From Phlebopus portentosus (taxonomy: Eukaryota > Basidiomycota > Agaricomycetes > Boletales > Boletinellaceae): 64,000 bases of DNA. Below are positions 1-11,307 of this stretch, one piece after another. The notes under the pieces were generated by a model, which saw only the letters and a program-made list of their open reading frames with translations, had not been told where the DNA came from and made no database searches. Made by a program: the position numbers and the translations under genes. Position 1 is the stretch's first letter. Each line of letters starts with the position of its first letter. The stretch covers positions 1 to 64,000 of the forward strand of contig JAYXKI010000020.1 of assembly GCA_037892935.1 (NCBI GenBank), written 5' to 3'.

Positions 1-101
1 CCTAAGCCTAACCCTAAGCCTAACCCTAAGCCTAACCCTAAGCCTAACCCTAACCCTAAGCCTAACCCTAAGCCTAACCCTAACCCTAAGCCTAACCCTA
101 A
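1..101. repeat. Telomere repeat tract, mixed TTAGGG and TTAGGC units
   Basis: The C-rich strand runs 5' to 3' from the first base, as expected at a left chromosome end. After a partial unit there are 16 full hexamers: 9 CCCTAA and 7 GCCTAA. They mostly alternate, so the effective unit is a 12-mer, broken twice by two consecutive CCCTAA. The tract stops abruptly at AATATT. TTAGGG is the usual telomere repeat of basidiomycetes; TTAGGC is a variant unit here. Confidence 0.95.
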
Positions 102-434
102 TATTACGTAATTGTGTTATGTAATATGATTATGTAATCTTTTGTGGTTTGCTTTGTCATCTTACTTCCTGATTTAGTAATTATTCTATATTGATTATAT
201 ATGTACTTTCTTTTCTGGGGTTACACTTTTTTTAACAATATTGAATATATTTTAAGCTATATTTTACTCTATTTTATATATCTCTAATTTTTATCTTATC
301 TAAATTTTACTCCTTTAAGTATCACTCTAGTTTTTATATCATATAATATAAATGTGATTAAATTTAAAACAGCTTATATTTTACATACTATGTGTAAATA
401 TGTATTTCTTGATTTGCTGTCGTAACGAACGACC
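102..434. other. AT-rich subtelomeric spacer, no gene seen
   Basis: About 330 bases of strongly AT-rich sequence with many TATAT and TTTTA runs separate the telomere from the CSE1 relic. I see no open frame, repeat or recognisable element in it. Confidence 0.6.
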
Positions 435-1509
435 TCATCCGTTTGCAACAAGGGCACACAAAATATCTGCAGCGCCTTGGTGCCGTGTCGTCGCGAATGC
501 ATCAAGAATGCCTATCAGACGTTGCAGAAGATTTTGATAGGTGAGGACGGGCGTCGTACGGGTAGTAAGCATGACACACTTGACACCTACACGGAGTAAT
601 TCAGATAGAGCCGGAGGACAAAAGTCGCACACGCACATTTCATCAAGTAGTCATTTTCCGCAATCTTCCTCGGCAACCCATCCGACTCGACTCTAGAAGG
701 TACAGCATTTAGAATTTGAGGTGCAACTTCGCGAGTGTCTTCTTGATTAGACCTAGAATGACGTTGAGTCGAGATGTGTGATACAGCGATGGCGAGCAAA
801 TCTTCATATGGTAATCGGGAGTTAGGCTTGATGGCGAGGAGACGTTCGATAGTTTTCGCGGCGTATGTATAAGTGATGTAATTGGAAGAACCGAGATGGC
901 GCAGGAAGAGTGGAAGAACGGAAACAAGCTGTTCCTTTGTGAGCTGCAATGATGCCGTCGATGAAACTCTTCAAAGGTCAAGAGGTGTATAATACACCTG
1001 CCTGGTTTTCGGAAAGAGTACAGGAAGCAAATCAAATCGATCGGATGCACGGCACTGGAATCGGCTTGTAGGTCCTCGAACACGTTTCGCGAAAAGAAGT
1101 CTACAACATCAACCAGAGCATTTGTGCTCATCACTCCTTGCTACGAGATGATTAAAGAATGAGGGCAGCAGGTCGACAGAATAAAGCATCTTACCTGACC
1201 GGTAGCTCCAAGCGTTGCAACAGCAGCGAGAAGATATACACTCTGGTCCTTCCGCTTCCAGCTATCTTCACCTCGCAGATCGCACGCGTATTCCCGTACG
1301 CCTAATCCGATCCATCGGAGAAAAATTTCTGTCGTAACTGCAGCATATCCACTTGTAACAAGGGCACGCAGAACCTGTTTTAGGAAGGTGATTTGCATGC
1401 CTTCTTGGGAAACGGAACACCCGTGAAGCGAGGTCCCCTCATCTTTGCCGACATTGAGCAAGTTGGCGAGGTTGTATCCGACGCTTACAGTACCATACAT
1501 AGCATGCAA
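435..1509 (-). pseudogene. CSE1: Truncated exportin-2 (CSE1/CAS) relic beside the telomere
   Basis: Exportin-2 recycles importin-alpha to the cytoplasm and is a long HEAT-repeat protein. Four minus-strand blocks in order match its central region as I know the family: QVLRALVTSGYAAVTTEIFL, then WKRKDQSVYLLAAVATLGAT, then STNALVDVVDFFSRNVFEDL, then QLTKEQLVSVLPLFLRHLG, followed by the HTYAA-type block as YTYAAKTIERLL and an LTYQNLLQRLIGIL block. Short introns still separate some blocks. Only a few hundred residues are present, without the start or the C-terminal half. The join near 987 (FRKP then LTKEQ) is out of frame with the visible GT-AG sites, and the usual ILQVD-type residues before FLYSF are shortened. 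It is therefore a decayed fragment, not the working gene. Family identity is secure from pattern; loss of function is inferred from the truncation and frame break. Confidence 0.8.
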
Positions 1510-1582
1510 ATCCTCCTTCTATAAACAGGGGGGCCAAAGACTTTTTGTACCCACCTGTATCTAGCAAACAGATGTCGATAAG

Positions 1583-4239
1583 TCAATGAACTCGGAATTG
1601 TCGGATGCCGGGGTCTCTGTGCCTCTTCACGTCACCAGACTCTCCATATTCTGCCACACGTGGCCGGACTTGAGGAATGACCTTGACAACATGAGAAGCC
1701 GCCTTGCCATTAGGCATGTCATCAATGAGCAGGGAGGAGGTCCAGTTTTGCCACTCGAGCATCGATGGCCGCTGCCGCGGATCGTCCACCTTAAGCATAC
1801 TCCCAACTGCCTTCAGAACAACGTCTTCTTCTTGAAGCTCGTCGAGAACGTGCAGAATAAACCGGCCACACGCCCAACGGTCAGCCTTAATCGGACTGTA
1901 TGGACCTGACGTCTTCTCCACCTCAGGCGCCATCCACGTCGCCGCCCCGCAGACGTCATCGACTTCTTCGTTCTCATCCTTCATCTGCATCGCAAACTCG
2001 AAGTCGATGATTTTTGCGCAGTAGCCCGCATTTGCATCCAGAACCACATTGTCGGGTTTGATGTCTCTGTGTGCGATGCACAGCCCGTGCAGATGTGCAA
2101 GTCCCTTGATGAGGCCCCAACAGACAGCAGCAACCTTGCCACGGATGCGATCCGGTTCCATCGTGAGGTACAAATTGACGGTCTCTAGCTTAGGCAGAAT
2201 GATCCACTGTCCAGATCGTGTACGGAAAGAGTCGAGCAATGAGATCACATGCTCAGACTTCGGGTGCGAGTTGTTGAGAAGCTTGAGGATCGCCATTTCG
2301 TCCGAATCAGCACGGACCTTCTTCGCGATCAACTCCTCGCCCGCCCTCGCCAGCCGATGCACTATACGGATGTTTGGAGGTAGCTGAAACGTGAAGGGTG
2401 AGCCTGGTACTCAGACAGTAAAGAAAGAAACCGTCGCACTTGGAAGAGTGGCTCCCAGACACAGCCCCGGTCGTCCACAATCACTCCCGGCTCCGGCTGT
2501 AGCTCATAGCCATGAGCTTTGAATTCTTCGGAATCGTCCGCACCCCCACCCTCACCCTCATCATCTTCATATCGTCTTTTCGTACCCCTGGAACGGAAGG
2601 ATTTCAGGTGCGCATCCTTCACTGCTGTTTCAAAGCTCCCGATAACACCCCCAACGGACGGAATTTCCCTTTCGGTCCGAAGCAGTTGGAGAAGGTTATA
2701 CACTTCGCGTCCGTGGACCAAACGCTCCTTTTTATCTCTCAGATTAAATTTAGCTTCCCTGAAATAAACCTAAGCTGATTGAGCTGCACGCGCTTATTCA
2801 GAGAAAGGGCACGTCATACCTTGGTTTCATTCTGCGTCTGGAAAAGAAGATAACGGGAGACATGCCAATCGCGCCAAAAATAAGTGCAGACGAGGACGAA
2901 TTTCTTTTCGGAAGCATCCAACATCATATTGGCGAAGCGAACGATAGAGGAACCTTGTAGAAGCATGCGGACAAGATCCTCAGGCCACTCGGCCTTGTGG
3001 TCGCCGGACTGCACCTCGACGAGGTAGCGAGGAAAGCCTGACTTCATCAACAGGTAGTCGCTCTTAGGTGTGTACTTTCGGTACTTGCCGGTATTTGAAC
3101 CATCGAAAAAAGTGACCAGCGGAAAAGGCCATGGATCACAGCTTCTGCAGAGACGTGAGTTTGCACGCACGTGCATGATAAGTAGATGCGTACCTTAGAT
3201 ACTGAACTGGTTGTATGTTCTCGGTAGGAAACAGGCTATAAAACAGGCTAAAAGCAGTCGCTTCATTCATAGAGAATGACAATGGTCTATTACCCCATAT
3301 GGGATCCGCCATCGTGTACACATGCGCCTCCTCATGCGTGGTAGCCGAGCGCACTGCACCACTCTGCTCTGAATTATGGGCGATTTCTGAACCATCGAAG
3401 TAAAAAGCCCAAGCAGAACCCATCATGCATTTGGCTCGCTCCACAGCTCTCTGTCTGATGATTAGGGATGAAGAGAAAGCTGATATTGCAGAGAAACAAC
3501 GCACGCCATCAGGTAGACGTACGGAACCGTCAAGGGTCTTTTGGAAGGTCTTGACGAATTCAATTGAGAGGTCACCATCAGCATGGGTGGAACGGGTGAT
3601 GCCGTTCAGTGGAAGGTCAACCCCCTCGAACGATCCCCACTTCGTCACTTTGATGAAGAATGATTCGTACTTTTTGATTTTTGAAAGCACGAGCTCGTCC
3701 CCGCGACTGACTGAGGGATATTTCAGTCAACGACAAGCTCGAAAACAGCTCAAAGACGCCAACCGATTCTGCTGAATCGCTTACCAGTTCTCGCCTCTGC
3801 AGAAGGGTGAAGAGGTTCTTGATTTGCCAGCAGGTTGTTTATGGCAGCCACACTTTGAGTCAGAATCCCACTTTGTCGAGAGGAACAAGCGCGACGCACC
3901 GGGAACCTTGATAAATAGTATCTTGCCTTTGAATTGTTCCACCCCCTGCGTCGAATTGAGCTTCTTGACGTTCTCCTTGTCGCGGGAGAAGACCTCGTTG
4001 AGTCGGTCATTAAAGTCGTCGGGGTCTATGTTCGCCAAAGTGAACTCGGAGTCCGTGCATCTCCACACGGTGAGCATTGCAGCATCGACGTGCTCGAGGG
4101 CAACTGGTCGCTCTTCTTTGACCTTCTTTTTCAAGTCTGAAATATATGCACCATTGTGGACCTCAACGTCAAAGACGTCTCCTAAGACAGCCTTCTTTTC
4201 GCGGTCGATGAGGAGGCACCAGATTTTGAGGTTTGTCAT
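1583..4239 (-). CDS. Crinkler (CRN)-type protein with C-terminal protein kinase domain
   Basis: Five exons, 4239-3785, 3706-3194, 3144-2820, 2769-2440 and 2383-1583, join in frame to 807 residues; the introns are 78, 49, 50 and 56 nt. Residues 1 to about 115 form a Crinkler-type ubiquitin-like header (KIWCLLIDREKKAV, an SDLKKKVKEE helix, HVDAAMLTVWR). The middle, about 340-430, has a D then a YLVEVQS strand that resembles a PD-(D/E)xK nuclease core; this is only a suggestion. The last 260 residues are a kinase: AKK lysine near 562, HRDIKPDN near 646, WMAPEV. The DFG motif is DFE (IIDFEFAM). Header plus nuclease-like plus kinase is a known Crinkler-effector architecture (described by Aravind and colleagues), thought to act inside cells, possibly in conflict or interaction roles. 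The ATG at 4239 starts the header exactly. The gene lies 1.5 kb from the telomere base and 185 bp from the divergent gene at 4425. Confidence 0.85.
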
Positions 4240-4424
4240 GCTGACCGTCGAGATGGTACATGTATATATATATTGTTTATATTGTTTATTTAATTTTATT
4301 TAATTATTATATAATTTCATCCCGTGACTCTTTCTATGTCCGTTCTGGCTTATGCACTCTCTGACAGACAACCACATACCCGTTCGATTGCGATACGCTG
4401 CAGCCTTAGAATAGTGAATCATAA

Positions 4425-5632
4425 ATGGACTCACTGGACATGAACAACCTCGCCAGTTCATTGCCGTCTTCGGCGATCGTCAAAGCGGAGCAGGACACTA
4501 TGGACAAATTTAAAGGTGTGTACTCTCATCATATAACAACACATCTCGGATACTAACTCATGTTGACTTGGCAGCGGCTGCGCAGTCTCTGACATTACTG
4601 TATCGGTCCTCTCAGAAGGCCGCCAGACGGCACTTTGATGCTGGTTATGCTATGGCGCTCGACGACCTCCTGTCTGTCGTTCAGCATGGGGTTTCTGCAG
4701 GGCCGGACGTGAATACATCTGAGAAGGATGCGACGGAAGCCATATCTATCGGAAGGATTCTTGACTGGATCGAAGCTCGTCAGGAAAGTCTGCGGTTGAA
4801 AGCTCGCGAAGAAGAGGAGGAAGAGGAAGAAAGAGACACGAAGACTAAGACGAGGCCAAGTCTTGCTTCAAAACCCGTTGTAGGACTGTCAAGGCTAGGC
4901 GATTCGCGCGATAAGGCAGCACCTAGGTCAACTGAGGTGAGCCTCAATCCACATCTTTATAGATCTTGGATTATCGACAACAGATGGTTCTAGAATGTGG
5001 CCTCGTCTCCGTCCATTCCATCGCGTCGCGTGCCTACTGGAACTTCTGCTAAACTGGCTCCTGAACAACTAGTGCCTGCGCCCAGTGCAGATAGAGATTC
5101 TTCTCCATCTCCGACGCTCTCCACGACTCCTAACTCTCAGCCATCGACCGCCCCAGTGTTCTCTTCACGGCCATTGACACGCAACCGTCTTCGTTCGAAG
5201 CACGTGTTAGCACCTCTTAATGCGACCTCAGTCAACTCGTCCAACTCTGGCCCTGGCCTCTCCTCCGACTCGTCAATAACTTCGCTAATAGGGGCAAAGC
5301 GCCGCCACGCTGCGATGCTGCTAGATCACACTTCACCAGCTGCGATGTCTATTTCTCTCCCACCATCTGAAGTCAGGAGCCATTCAACTGCGCACACCGT
5401 TTCCGGTGGCTCAGCGCCACAACATGCTGATACATCGATCTTTCCTGGAATTGCTGCCTCAGCGCCTGCTTCTGCGCCGCGACGGAGGATACGAAGCTCG
5501 CGCTCCAATGCTTCGCCCAGATCGGAGAATTCAGGTATTCATGACGCACATGATTATGCGTGCGGTGAGATAATGATGGATATTGAAGAAGATGGTGGCG
5601 GACGAGAACGAAAGCGGGTTGCTCGACGGTGA
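4425..5632 (+). CDS. Conserved helical-header protein of unknown function, possibly HAPSTR1-like
   Basis: Exons 4425-4515, 4575-4936 and 4994-5632 join to 363 residues; introns of 59 and 57 nt have good GT-AG ends, the first with a CTAAC branch site. The N-terminal part (about 25-115) is helical and looks conserved: MDKFKAAAQSLTLLYRSSQK, an AGYAMALDDLLSVVQHG helix, then SIGRILDWIEARQESLR. An acidic run of eight Glu follows. The C-terminal 210 residues are Ser/Pro/Ala-rich, probably disordered, with basic patches near the end (KRVARR). The pattern of a short helical domain ending in DWIEAR recalls the HAPSTR1/C16orf72 family, but I hold that loosely. Start chosen as the first ATG (4425) that splices in frame; a second ATG lies six codons on. 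Confidence 0.75.
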
Positions 5633-6905
5633 GATATGTAACGCACTATAATCTTTACATCAAGCTTTCTGTGTTCTTTCAAATCCAATTGCACGTCCAT
5701 TTTCATCTCGTCAGCTGCACCAATGTATTCTAAAGCACCTTTTTTTTTCAATGATCTGATCAGCCCTTATCCATGTTTACGCGCAACGTTCCAGCTCCTT
5801 TTTTTTGTCTACACTATACCTTTTTTGTCCAAATGGTCCTTTTTTCGCGCTAGCAACCTATATATAGGCTTATACACAGCCTTAAAGTCACAATCGTGCC
5901 TTACAGCGTATTCAGAAAATCTCGTCAGTGCGCACATCTTTTCCACTCAGGGTTCACCTGCCTCAACTGAGAAAAGCCAAGGGTTGACCCCTCGGTAAAG
6001 ACCCAGATCAGAAGGGATCAGCGTTCTCGTACCTACTGGGAGGTATCTTGGTAAGGCAAGTAGACCCTGAGGGAGAGTGAAATCAAACGACTGACAAGAT
6101 TTTGAGAACACGTGTAAATCATACACCGTCAGTTCTGGAGTCCTTCACATGAACATTGATGATGCTCGTGTTCGATCTGAGAATATAAACGCCCCCTCAA
6201 TCCATTGCCTTTGTTGTCTCCATCGGATCCATTTCAGTGCGTTGATCGTGGGTCTAATGTGTGAATGCGCCTGATTGATGTTTTCAAGGGAGCATCCATT
6301 CGGATGCAGGAATGTATTTACCCGAGGGACTGTCTTTTATTTTGAGCTTTCCGATACTCTTTCGAAACGGAGTTGACGGAAATGGATGACTAAAGCAGAA
6401 AGTATGACCCAACATCGAATTCATGAGGGCCTGTCTGCTCTGCTGTCTAGGTTACTTTGATGCAAACAGTAATCAAGATGCACTTCCCTCCGCTATTCTA
6501 ACGATGTCATCCAAAAACACTTTGCTCGAGGAATTGGCTTGGTTGTGACAGGTAATGTCACGCCTTCGTTTCGCAGCACAATTCTTGAGTAAACCCGAGA
6601 TTTCTCTCCCGTAGTGATTCGCACAACCGCCAGAATGCAACAATGATTCCCGCACGATGGCAAGCACTGACCAATGGTTGCGTTAACGGAGCGCGTGAGG
6701 GTTGGCAAATAGTCTCGGAACGAATCTGTTGATGAAACTCGCCACTTTTGATCATGGAGCATTATTTCCTGATTCAATGATGAAGACCAAATAAGAAGGC
6801 AACATCCATCGCTCACGAGCACCGATAGTCAAGACGGTAAACAACTATAAGTTCGACGCGCCGTGATCTCGATTTCTAACGCATTACGGACTATTGACCG
6901 CTCTC
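5633..6905. other. Intergenic, no gene recognised
   Basis: This 1.27-kb stretch includes the 3' UTR of the preceding gene and several T-runs. Only short frames without recognisable motifs occur on either strand. No repeat or element ends were found. Confidence 0.4.
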
Positions 6906-8090
6906 ATGGACGGTAGCAGTTTGCCAATTGACTTGCTCTGGGGAGCTCAAGTCATCAGGTACTTGTCTGGTATGCGCCCTTGTGGCCATGGTCATAAAGG
7001 TTGCTCCCATGTAATGTCATACACTAGTGTCAGTACTTGCGTGTCTTCTCTACGATGTTCTCGTGGCATTAATATCGCGTACGGAAGTGTCAGTAATCTG
7101 GAAATCCAAGATGACGCCGCTTCGACTTGCATATGCAACATATCGTTGCCTGACGATAGTGTTTGCGACTCTCGTCATGGTTGGTGAGCAGCACGATCTT
7201 CTCTTCCCAACAGGGCATGGGTGCTATATTGTATTGCTACATACAAACTGAAAAATGGGTGCGTCTCAGCTTGCTTAGTAACTTTCCCACTGTTTCTGAC
7301 ATGCGTACAGTTTATAATGGAGTATCCGATTTCACCAAATGTGAATCAAAGTGCAAAGAAACAGTAATAGCTGCTGCAATTCTCGGTTTTCTGAACGAGG
7401 CGATCGCGCACGGTGAGCTCTATGGACGTACAGAGATTCTTTTCAGCTAATGCATTTCTGGAAGCTCCTGTCATCTTCCGAACGTTTCTGTTGTGGGATC
7501 GCAGGTCCAAAATTATTCGGCTTCTTGTTATTGGTTCATTAGCGATCAACTCTGTGATTGTCATCCTGATAGGAAAGACCGTGTACGATCTAGGCAGCAA
7601 GTTTCCAAGTCAATTCATTCACTGGCATATGGTATTGAAGACTTATTGATACCAGAAACTGGTACATGTGATAAAACTTTGCACCAGTGCTCGTATACTT
7701 TCAATCAGAAACATTTTTTAATAATTTGGGTGTCACAGGTGAGACCTCAGCTTCACAGACGAGCGGTCCAGAGAATGGATTACTCCCTACAGGCGACGTT
7801 CGACGTCTACGTGCTTGGTCTCGTCATTTAGAACGCTGTAGATTGGTTACGATTGTTCTCTCAGAAGTTGATAGACATCTTATTTAAGGATGGATTGTTA
7901 TTTTTTATTGTAAGTATCCATTCTCGTTATGTCGTAAGATACTGCCCCATCTTGTTGCTAAGGTCACCTGGAGTAAACAATCTCAGCTCTCGTGGAATTA
8001 TCAATCCAACGTTTCGCCTCCTTGCAGAAATTCGTATGGTTAACGCTTTGCTTTGCATATCAAGCAACGTAGGTCATAACTAGTATCTTT
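6906..8090 (+). pseudogene. DUF6533-like multi-pass membrane protein, copy A (gene or decaying gene)
   Basis: DUF6533 proteins are basidiomycete-expanded multi-pass membrane proteins of unknown role. Exon 6906-6969 encodes MDGSSLPIDLLWGAQVIRYL and splices over a 58-nt intron to 7028-7183, giving the family's opening: VLACLLYDVLVAL, then a WKSKMTPLRLAYATYRCL helix. Further hydrophobic blocks follow in order: QGMGAILYCYIQTEKW, TVIAAAILGFLNEAIAHG and, about 7465-7600, VIFRTFLLWDRRSKI with another membrane helix. I could not join the middle exons in one frame: the GTGAGC at 7184 is followed by an AG only 30 nt later. Either an intron was missed or the gene is breaking down. The end near 8090 is approximate. 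Confidence 0.5.
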
Positions 8091-8689
8091 CGTCCCAAAC
8101 TTACAAGAAAAAAAAACACAGATGTCGTTGTCCGTCATCAGTTTGTCCTTTTCTGCGACTCTCATAGCGATTATCAACGCACGACTTCTCTTGCGATCCT
8201 TCAGCGCTGAGAACGAGCCGATCCCTTGAAACGTCTAGCGGTGCCGAGAATGATGCCTATCGCCCGCACAACCTTCGGAAATGCGCAAGCACACCGATCA
8301 AGTTTACTTTCTAATTGCTCAATCAGCGAATGGTCAATGTCTCCATCTTCAGATGGCGATTGAAGCTTTGCTTTATAAATATTTGCAGCAATTTGAATCT
8401 ATCCGACTGTATCTAATACTATTGATAAACTGGCGCTTTCCCATGAAAATTTCCCAGAGACGTGAGCTACGCTGCGAGACGTGGCGGGATCAACCAGACT
8501 TGATCTAATGTTCATCACGGCGTTGTCTTCTATCGGGGGACGAGGACGCGATTCATCAGATATAATCATTCCTCGTTCTTCTAACAGAGAACACCGCCAT
8601 CCTGACGAGGCTCTGTCCATATAATAGCTGTTGAGGGAGCTCCTTGATTCTCTTCGCGAGCTACCCCTGCTGATTCTGCTAGATGGCGG

Positions 8690-9853
8690 ATTTTTCAGTA
8701 CCCAAGCTGCACATAGCTTCGCGGGAGAGTTTGGCAACTACAATAGGTATTTAACTGGTGAGCAACCTGTCACCAGTGGTGAACGTACTCTCCCACAATC
8801 TTATTTATTTCACAGTGTCTGGGCTTGTATGTCTGGTCTATGACTCTATGATTCATTCTTGATGTTCCCTTGGGAGGTCAGAGAAATTTGGAGGTCCAAA
8901 TTCACAATCTCGCGAATTGCATACGCATTATACCGTTGTCTGTCTATTATATCTGCCTCAGTTCTCGTAACGTGTCTGTGAGACTTGCAGTTCTCGCTGG
9001 CAGCGCCTAAACTGTTCTATCACAGACGTTGCTAATACTCAGAATTTATCAAAAAAAAGGGTAAGATCTGTCGAAATTTCCAATTGTTCTGCCTTTCAAC
9101 GAACTGATAATGTTCATGCCAGAAAGCAAACATCTCTATGGCAAACATCGAGAATTAATATTTTTCTCATTACGATCAAGGTGTCACAATACAATCGTCG
9201 CCGTCTCTATTCTTGTCTTTTTCTGCGAAGCACTTGGACACGGTGAGGGCTTTATTAGTTATACGTTTTCTACAGTAAACCGTCAACGTGCTCGATGGGC
9301 AACAAAAGGTCTTGTCATATTCCGAACTTTCTTACTATGGGAGCGCAAGACTAAATATCCGACTCCTCATCGCCGGTTCGATAATCGTCAACTCAGTGAC
9401 CATCGTATTATTGGTATGACTAAGCCGTATGCTTCCTTCAGCTCTCCTGATTCTGATATGATATTTCTCGTTTCCAGAAACCGCAGGTTACAAAAATCTA
9501 CAGTTCGGCCCCGAGCATCATTCTTCAGGTCAGGAAGGAATTACTCACGGCATACCGCAGATGACTTTAAAATCGAGGCCCCAAAGAGCAGCCTATATAC
9601 ATACCACACTAGTTGGATGGCGTATGATCGGAAAACGCAAAAAAATGGGCTAACTATCTTAATGTCCACCTGCGAGCCTTCAAGTAGCTGGAGCGCGCGC
9701 TCATCAGCCTCTCGGGTATTCTTTCGTGCTTCATCACCGCTTGGAATACTTTATCTGTATCTCTACGGTGGCCAACATGAATATAAATTGGATGTTATCC
9801 GTGCAAGTAATATTCGTACCTCAGGTATTTGGCCGCGCTCTCTAAGAAGGTGA
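8690..9853 (+). pseudogene. DUF6533-like membrane protein, copy B, broken
   Basis: Copy B repeats the order of copy A: an NYNRYLT exon end with GTGAGC, a new exon starting VSGLVCLVYDS, then FPWEVREIWRSKFTISRIAY and YRCLSIISASVLV, then near 9200 TIVAVSILVFFCEALGHGEG, then VIFRTFLLWERKTK. The frame breaks at about 8830-8848, where an 8-bp unit (TATGACTC/TATGATTC) is duplicated. The sequence before it reads in one frame and the conserved sequence after it in another, with TGA ending the first. The blocks shared with copy A are close but clearly diverged, so the tandem duplication is not recent. Family assignment is by pattern of membrane helices and the WEVREIW / RTFLLW motifs. Confidence 0.6.
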
Positions 9854-10682
9854 AAAGCATTTCGATGTCCCAGTCAACGGTACTCCTAAGGTAGAGGGAC
9901 CCCGTTGATTCGTTATTCAATGATGAGCGATTTACTGAGACTTACGGGCTAATGGCCTCTGGATTCATTCAAAAGGGGTAGATGGGTCAACTCACGGCTC
10001 GCGACCGCCTTCTTGATCTGTGTGCTCGCTTGCTTGGACCACTGTACAAGCTGGTCATATGGTGAGGGTGCACGAGGAGGTGCAGACTACGGTGATCCTG
10101 GGAGATGCTCGGCGGCGATCTGAACATGGCGCAGCTGCTCAAGATGGCGCCTCCTCAGCGTCAGCTTAAACGTCTCATGCAGCGGCAGGGTTGCAGCCAT
10201 GACGAGACTTTGAAATTGTTGAGATGTATTTGGACGAGGAGAAATATTATGGATGAGATTCAAGGTTCCTTGCCCATTTTATATCTGTTTTGTCCTGTAG
10301 ACGTCTTCTGGCCACTGCGGCTTCAGAGCCGGTTCGCCGTTGTCCAGATTGTCATGCACGCAGTTACGGTAAAGCTTCAACATGAGACGCTGGTTGTTGA
10401 CAGAATGAGTAGTGACCTGAAGCGGGACGAGCTAGAAATCTATCAGCGCGAAGGTGCAGAACCAAGTGCCGGAAGGCATGCTCAAATGCGGGGAAACAGA
10501 ATCAAGTGCAAGGAAGCGGGAAGTAGAACTGTAGAAGTCAAGAAGGACTGCGAGTCGGACGCGGAAGCAAATACAGGTAGACTGTATTATTGTGATAGTT
10601 AAAAGCACAATTATCTATCGTCGATCTGGTACACCATTTCGATTGATATGTCGCATAAAGCTAGTACTAGTAAGGTAGGGAA
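9854..10682. other. Intergenic with an unassigned 165-codon frame (10105-10602)
   Basis: A plus-strand ATG frame of 165 codons, 10105-10602, is rich in charged residues and contains one hydrophobic stretch (LPILYLFCPVDVFW). I recognise no family, and codon content gives no strong support, so I do not call it a gene. Nothing else is visible before the MITE-like element. Confidence 0.3.
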
Positions 10683-11307
10683 AGTATAAACTCGACCAAC
10701 CTGTCACATGTGACTGATGACCCTGATGGACCCTGATGGACCCTGATTTAACCCGATTTGGAAGGACCCTGCGGCAAAAATCTGAGGTCTGGTTGACCCA
10801 ACCCAGGACTTTTGTTCTATTTCCCTTGAGACTCATGAATTTTAAGCTCTGCAAATGTAGATTAGCTTCCTAGAGCTGGTTTGAAGCCTTTGGTTAGCTA
10901 CTCTATGCTTTTCTGGTCTTTCAAGTAAAACTACTTGATTTGGATATGACAAAGCTATTACAAATATATGACAAATGTATGACAAATGCATGTTTTACAT
11001 AATAATTTTGCACATGTAAGCGGCAAAAATCTAAGTCGAAAATTTTCAAGTTGTGCCAAAACGTGCAAAAATGACATTCTGAGTAAATTCATAAGGTCAG
11101 GGTTCTTCCTTAAATAGGAAGCTCAAATAGCCATATTTTTAGGAAATAAGACCAACAAAATGTAGGTATGGATCCCCCCTACAAATGTATGGAGTCAGAA
11201 TTTTCATTTGAGGTGTTGTGTTGTGTGTATTTCTGTTGAAATGTTGTGGGAGGGTGGATGACCAAATGGGGTAAGCGCGTCGCGTCACGGTTGGTCGAGT
11301 TTATACT
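10683..11307. mobile_element. MITE-like element, 625 bp, 19-bp perfect terminal inverted repeats
   Basis: The left end AGTATAAACTCGACCAACC (10683-10701) is the exact reverse complement of 11289-11307. Both sides are flanked by GAA (10680-10682 and 11308-11310), consistent with a 3-bp target duplication. The interior is mostly AT-rich and non-coding and holds a short GACCCTGATG-type tandem. This is the structure of a non-autonomous DNA transposon. No partner transposase for these ends is visible in the window. Confidence 0.8.
10716..10747. repeat. Short tandem repeat, unit about 10 bp (GACCCTGATG)
   Basis: Three near-perfect consecutive copies of GACCCTGATG lie just inside the left inverted repeat of the MITE-like element, and the motif fades into CCTGATTTAACCC. 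It is subterminal, where transposase-binding repeats are often found, but that role is inference. Confidence 0.6.

Noticed and set aside
1..101. TTAGGC units as evidence of a nematode origin
   Set aside because: TTAGGG is mixed in, and the genes, intron sizes and transposons are clearly basidiomycete.
10105..10602. 165-codon open frame as a gene
   Set aside because: No family, no splice context, and no composition evidence; kept only as a note in the intergenic entry.
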